Of a stretch of DNA of 8,699 nucleotides, positions 6,098 to 8,699 are shown in pieces (position 1 is the stretch's first letter; the number at the start of each line of letters is the position of its first letter). The notes beneath the pieces are model-generated. The model ran no database searches and had not been told where the DNA came from. It was given only the letters and a program-made list of their open reading frames with translations. The stretch comes from Fimbriimonadia bacterium. Lineage in GTDB: Bacteria; Armatimonadota; Fimbriimonadia; Fimbriimonadales; Fimbriimonadaceae. The translations under genes and the position numbers were made by a program. Where the stretch lies: the NCBI GenBank assembly GCA_029824495.1, contig JALGXY010000395.1:1-8699 (forward strand), written 5' to 3'.

Positions 6098-7041
6098 TGT
6101 CAGAGCGTAAGCCTTGGGTCGATCTGAGTGCGCGCTACGGCGCGAACGGTGAGTACGGAGCCTGGAAGCTTGTCCAGGAAGACTACTACTGGGATCGGAT
6201 CGACCAGGCGTACGAAGCCGCACGTTCGCTCGGCGCCGGTCCGATGGGCCTCGGGATCACCACCTATCGGATGATTGAAGCCGAGTGGATGACCCGCCGC
6301 GAAAGCGAGCAGGTCGAGGTGAATGATTGGCTGACAATCGAATGGGTTGCCAGCGACGCCGAACTGCCATTTGAGCCGATTCGAGACCAGATTCTGCGCT
6401 CCTGTAAGGTCGTTGCTGATGAATTCGACTATGAGGACACACCCAAGGTTTTGGTGACCCTGTTGGCCCGGGCAGCCAATGCACCTTGGGCTCCTGGCCG
6501 GCACGGCTTCTGCGTCGACAAGTACCCGTACGAGAAGATCTGTATCCCTTCAGCTTTGACTCATGATGTCGCCGACCTCGATGAGGTGATCAGGCACGAA
6601 TACGCCCATGTCATGACAATGAATCGCTCGAACGGCCTCGTGCCGATCTGGCTGGATGAGGCGACGGCGATGGTTGCTGGCGGCGGTGGCCACAAACCGG
6701 CCTATCTTTCTTTCGCCTCGGGCGAGTGGCCCTGGCGCAAGCCGATGGAGCTGGCCCAAGCGTTCCAGGAGAATCGAGAAAGCCCGATCGGCCGGCAGGT
6801 GGTCTGGCAGGCTTATCAGCAGTCGGCAGCTATGGGCGAGTATCTGGAGTTTTTGAAAGGGAAGGATGGCCTCGGGCGGCTGCTCGACGGCTATACGAAC
6901 AACACCCTGCTCTGCAACCTGTTCATCAGGCTGCGCGGCGAAGAGCCTTCAGAAGAGGCTCTGAATGAGGTTTACGACTTTGGAATTGAGGCGCTGTTCT
7001 ATCGAACGCACGAGTGGCTGAGCAGCCGTCGCTCCAGCTAG
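6097..7041 (+). CDS. Putative zinc metalloprotease-like protein (gluzincin, peptidase MA-like)
   Basis: This 314-residue protein contains HEYAH at 167-171, the HExxH zinc-binding signature. Seventeen residues on, in PIWLDEATA, lies Glu188, which fits the third zinc ligand of gluzincins of the peptidase MA clan. The N-terminal 120 residues are not a domain I recognise. They include a conserved-looking FEPIRDQIL helix (92-100) and a beta-strand TPKVLVTLLAR (115-125), typical of the segment before the zinc helix in this fold. A GGGG stretch follows at 195-198. There is no signal peptide or transmembrane segment, so it would be cytosolic, unusual for a degradative protease. The start overlaps the TGA of the third oxidoreductase by one base, placing it at the end of the same operon. 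It may process a product or partner of the oxidoreductases, or be non-proteolytic. The fold is well supported, the activity is not. Confidence 0.8.
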   Translation: MSERKPWVDLSARYGANGEYGAWKLVQEDYYWDRIDQAYEAARSLGAGPMGLGITTYRMIEAEWMTRRESEQVEVNDWLTIEWVASDAELPFEPIRDQILRSCKVVADEFDYEDTPKVLVTLLARAANAPWAPGRHGFCVDKYPYEKICIPSALTHDVADLDEVIRHEYAHVMTMNRSNGLVPIWLDEATAMVAGGGGHKPAYLSFASGEWPWRKPMELAQAFQENRESPIGRQVVWQAYQQSAAMGEYLEFLKGKDGLGRLLDGYTNNTLLCNLFIRLRGEEPSEEALNEVYDFGIEALFYRTHEWLSSRRSS

Positions 7042-7055
7042 ACAACTAAAGTTTG

Positions 7056-7084
7056 GGGACCTTTTTTCGGGATTCCCCTATAAT
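7056..7084 (+). promoter_or_regulatory. Candidate promoter with perfect TATAAT, likely giving a leaderless lipoprotein mRNA
   Basis: TATAAT at 7079-7084 matches the sigma-70 -10 consensus exactly. A weak -35 candidate, GGGACC (7056-7061), lies 17 bp upstream. Only seven bases separate the -10 box from the ATG at 7092, so transcription would begin at or one base before the start codon. No Shine-Dalgarno sequence could then be in the mRNA. A CCCCT/AGGGG inverted repeat (7075-7079, 7086-7090) straddles the -10 box. Confidence 0.5.
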
Positions 7085-7091
7085 AAGGGGC

Positions 7092-8405
7092 ATGAGGGAA
7101 AGAACTACAGCAGTCCTCCTCCTCGGAACGACGGCGCTTGTTGCTGGCTGCACCAGCGGCAGTGAATCCGCTGCAAAGACCGACCAGGCTGAGTCGTCGA
7201 AGACGATCAGCGCTGGCGCTGCATCATTTGCAGAGCCGTTCCAGGTGCTGGCAGATGGCCGTGCGATTACGGTTGACACGGGGCATGCCGCCCCAGCCTA
7301 CGCCGACATGGATGGCGATTCGATTCCAGACCTGATTGTTGGCCAGTTCGAGGGCGGTAAGGCGAGGATCTATCACAACTACGGCACAGCCGATAAGCAG
7401 GAATTCAGAGATTTTGAGTGGTTCCAGGCAGGCGGCCAAACTGCGTCCGTCGACTACGGATGATGCATCGGCTTTACTCCACAGGTTGTGGATTTAAATG
7501 GTGATGGCATCGATGACATGTTCTCAGGCTCATATACGGCTGGACTCTTCTACTTCCTGGGTGAAGGCGACGGGAAGTTCTCTGAAAAGACCGCGCTGGT
7601 CCATTCAGACGGCGAGCCGGTCAATCCGAACAGTGCCCTCGGTGCGAAGCTGTTCGATTGGGATGGCGACGGTGATCTCGATGTTCTGACCGGTTCGATC
7701 AGCGGACCTCTCTACTTCATCGCAAACGAAGGCGATTTGAAGTTTGCGAAAGAGGTCGAAATGACATCTGAAGGCGAGCAGATTCACGCGCCAGACGGCG
7801 GTGTTTGCTTTGGCGACTTCGACGGCGACGGGATCACCGATCTTGTCCTCGGGGATGATTCAAGCCTCAAGATCTACTATGTGACGGAAGTGGGCTCGCT
7901 CGATCTGGGCAAGGCAGTGAGTCTTGTTGAAAGCAAAGATCCCTTTGAGCCGAAGATCGCTTCAGACCTGGAGACGCTGGTGTTGGCCGAGCCTTCGCTT
8001 GGCTCGAGAATCAAGCCCTGCGTGACCGACTGGAATGGCGACGGGAAGCTCGATATTCTGGCGGGCGATTATACGAGTGTCAAACCGGAAGCCAAGGAGC
8101 TGACAGAGGCCGAAGAAAAGGATCTTTCTGAACTGAAAGCGAAGCTAGATGAGGTCCAGGAGGCCATGTTCACGGAGTACGATCGACTTCAGGAGAGCGT
8201 GTTTGAAGAGCTCGGAATCGAGAGTTTTGACAGCATGACCAATGAACAGATGACGAGCTATAGCGAGGCATTCGCCGAGAGGATGGAATCCGATCCCAAG
8301 ATGGTCGAAATGAACGAGCAGTACACGACTCTTTCGACTAAAGTTGGCGAGATGACGGGCGAAGACCAGACGCACGGTTTTGTCTGGGTTTTCCTTCAGG
8401 CCTGA
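7092..8405 (+). CDS. Probable selenoprotein: FG-GAP/VCBS-type repeat lipoprotein with Sec-Cys pair (in-frame TGA at 7461-7463)
   Basis: Read through an in-frame TGA, this is a 437-residue protein. Residues 1-20 are a lipoprotein signal peptide with lipobox LVAGC (Cys20). Five Asp-rich calcium-loop motifs of the DxDGDxxxD type follow: 72-80, 134-142, 189-197, 242-250 and 313-321. Each leads into a beta-strand pattern (DLIVG, DVLTGS, DLVLGD, DILAGD), as in FG-GAP/VCBS beta-propellers. An acidic, Met-containing, probably coiled-coil insertion covers about 333-417, and the THGFVWVFLQ strand ends the protein. The TGA at residue 124 lies between blades one and two and is immediately followed by Cys125. 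The same frame stays open for 313 codons, and a SECIS-like hairpin starts 15 nt downstream. I therefore read residue 124 as selenocysteine. From memory, relatives have two adjacent cysteines here, which I could not verify. Start 7092 is chosen over TTG 7053 because it gives a standard lipoprotein signal. Alternatives are a nonsense mutation or a sequencing error. Function is unknown; a redox role at the membrane surface is inferred. Confidence 0.72.
7461..7498 (+). promoter_or_regulatory. UGA recoding site and candidate bacterial SECIS element
   Basis: The UGA (7461-7463) is followed by TCCACA (7478-7483), a GGT loop (7484-7486) and TGTGGA (7487-7492), a perfect 6-bp stem. Three A-U pairs (TTT 7473-7475 with AAA 7496-7498) can form a lower stem across a small internal loop containing unpaired U residues. 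Counting the U of UGA as 1, the loop GGU is at 24-26; in E. coli fdhF it is at 22-24, within the same CAGGU context. This fits the rule that bacterial SECIS elements lie inside the coding region just after the UGA, where SelB binds a loop G and U. Confidence 0.6.
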
Positions 8406-8417
8406 ACCTGATGTTTG

Positions 8418-8455
8418 GAGGGCGTCGAGGACTCTGTCTTCGGCGCCCTCTTTTT
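8418..8455 (+). terminator. Rho-independent terminator of the lipoprotein gene
   Basis: A 15-bp stem (8418-8432 with 8436-8450), opening GAGGGCG and closing CGCCCTC with two G-U wobbles, has a TCT loop and is followed directly by five T residues (8451-8455). It begins 12 nt after the TGA at 8403-8405. It supports that TGA, rather than the one at 7461, as the true end of the lipoprotein gene. Confidence 0.92.
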
Positions 8456-8502
8456 GTGAGAATCGAACAGGGCCTCTCCAGACTCTTTAAGGGAAGCAGG
8501 CC

Positions 8503-8699
8503 ATGAAACCGAACTTCGAACTCACTGTCCTCACCTACAATCGCTGCAGCCAGACCCCGATCATGGTTGAAGCTCTTAAGAGGGTGATCAAATCGATGGA
8601 CCTCGATATTGAGCCGACCTATATCGGGCTTGAAGACCTCGAACCTGAAGATGTTCTGACCGCGTTCGGTTCGCCGACCCTTTTGATCGACGGCAAGGA
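8503..8699 (+). CDS. Thioredoxin-fold protein, partial (N-terminal 65 residues)
   Basis: The frame opens at ATG 8503 after an AAGGGA ribosome binding site (8489-8494, 8 nt spacing) and runs past the window end. The pattern fits small thioredoxin-fold proteins of the kind related to mercury-handling and alkylmercury-lyase-associated Trx-like domains. There is a first beta strand FELTVLTY (5-12), then a single redox-type Cys15 in the turn NRCSQTP, a helix (19-32), and a second strand around IEPTYIG. The GSPTLLIDG segment (56-64) has the expected cis-proline, Pro58. The usual two-cysteine CxxC is absent; only Cys15 is seen at that position. There is no signal peptide. It lies after a strong terminator and so has its own promoter, which I could not identify. 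A functional link to the selenoprotein is possible but unproven. Confidence 0.72.
   Translation, partial: MKPNFELTVLTYNRCSQTPIMVEALKRVIKSMDLDIEPTYIGLEDLEPEDVLTAFGSPTLLIDGK

Noticed and set aside
5414..6223. Minus-strand open frame of 269 codons opposite the third oxidoreductase
   Set aside because: It lies antisense to a clearly conserved gene and its composition is Arg-rich without recognisable domains. This is typical of a shadow frame in GC-rich coding DNA.
7021..7067. Intrinsic terminator after the metalloprotease gene (TTTTTT at 7062-7067)
   Set aside because: The only nearby stem (CTGAGC/GCTCCAG, ending near 7037) is about 25 nt from the T-run, so it is not a working terminator arrangement.
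7053..7091. TTG start at 7053 for the lipoprotein
   Set aside because: It would add 13 residues ahead of a standard lipoprotein signal peptide and has no ribosome binding site. The transcript predicted from TATAAT also begins downstream of it.
7461..7463. Frameshift or ordinary pseudogene explanation for the split lipoprotein frame
   Set aside because: No frame change is involved and there is only one interruption. It falls next to a Cys codon with a SECIS-like hairpin after it. A point nonsense mutation or read error remains possible and is kept as the main alternative.
7488..8405. Separate 305-residue gene starting at GTG 7488
   Set aside because: It has no ribosome binding site and no signal peptide, begins inside a beta-propeller repeat, and is in the same frame as the lipobox-bearing part upstream. 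It is better read as the continuation past a recoded TGA.
1..8699. CRISPR array, tRNA, rRNA, insertion sequence or prophage genes
   Set aside because: There are no regularly spaced direct repeats, cloverleaf candidates, transposase motifs or phage-type genes. The inverted repeats in 857-1170 are not regularly spaced.

Overview
This window looks like part of a Planctomycetota chromosome, or a close relative in the PVC group, of moderately high GC. The reasons are a Tat-exported Gfo/Idh/MocA oxidoreductase of the type abundant in that phylum, an FG-GAP/VCBS-type lipoprotein, weakly marked ribosome binding sites, and GC-rich inverted repeats between genes. The phylum is inferred from gene content; no rRNA or other marker gene is present.

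Layout. Positions 1-234 (minus strand) hold the N-terminal part of a secreted serine-rich protein. A 117-bp divergent gap separates it from an AHSA1/SRPBCC-fold protein (352-846, plus strand). A 457-bp non-coding stretch (847-1303) carries four strong inverted repeats. An RmlD-type dTDP-4-dehydrorhamnose reductase follows (1304-2233). Next is a tight four-gene cluster: three tandem paralogous Gfo/Idh/MocA oxidoreductases (2286-3623, 3627-4862, 4862-6097) and a gluzincin-like putative metalloprotease (6097-7041), with junctions of +3, -1 and -1 nt. Only the first oxidoreductase has a Tat signal. After a short gap with a perfect TATAAT box comes a lipoprotein with five Asp-rich FG-GAP-type motifs (7092-8405), closed by a strong intrinsic terminator (8418-8455). 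The start of a thioredoxin-fold protein (8503 to the window edge) ends the window.

Main discovery candidate. The lipoprotein frame is interrupted by one in-frame TGA (7461-7463, residue 124) and stays open in the same frame for 313 more codons with the same repeat architecture. TGC (Cys) directly follows the TGA. Fifteen nucleotides after it lies a perfect 6-bp stem with a GGU loop (7478-7492), resembling in form and distance the bacterial SECIS of E. coli fdhF. I read this as a probable selenoprotein: a membrane-anchored, beta-propeller-like lipoprotein with a Sec-Cys vicinal pair, a family I do not recognise among the standard bacterial selenoproteins. A nonsense mutation or sequencing error is the main alternative. 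No selA/selB/selC/selD is in the window, so the Sec machinery must be sought elsewhere in the genome.

How the genes may work together. The oxidoreductase/metalloprotease cluster is probably one translationally coupled operon for modifying or degrading a sugar or cyclitol-type substrate. The substrate cannot be read from sequence. The lipoprotein appears to be a separate unit with its own, possibly leaderless, promoter.
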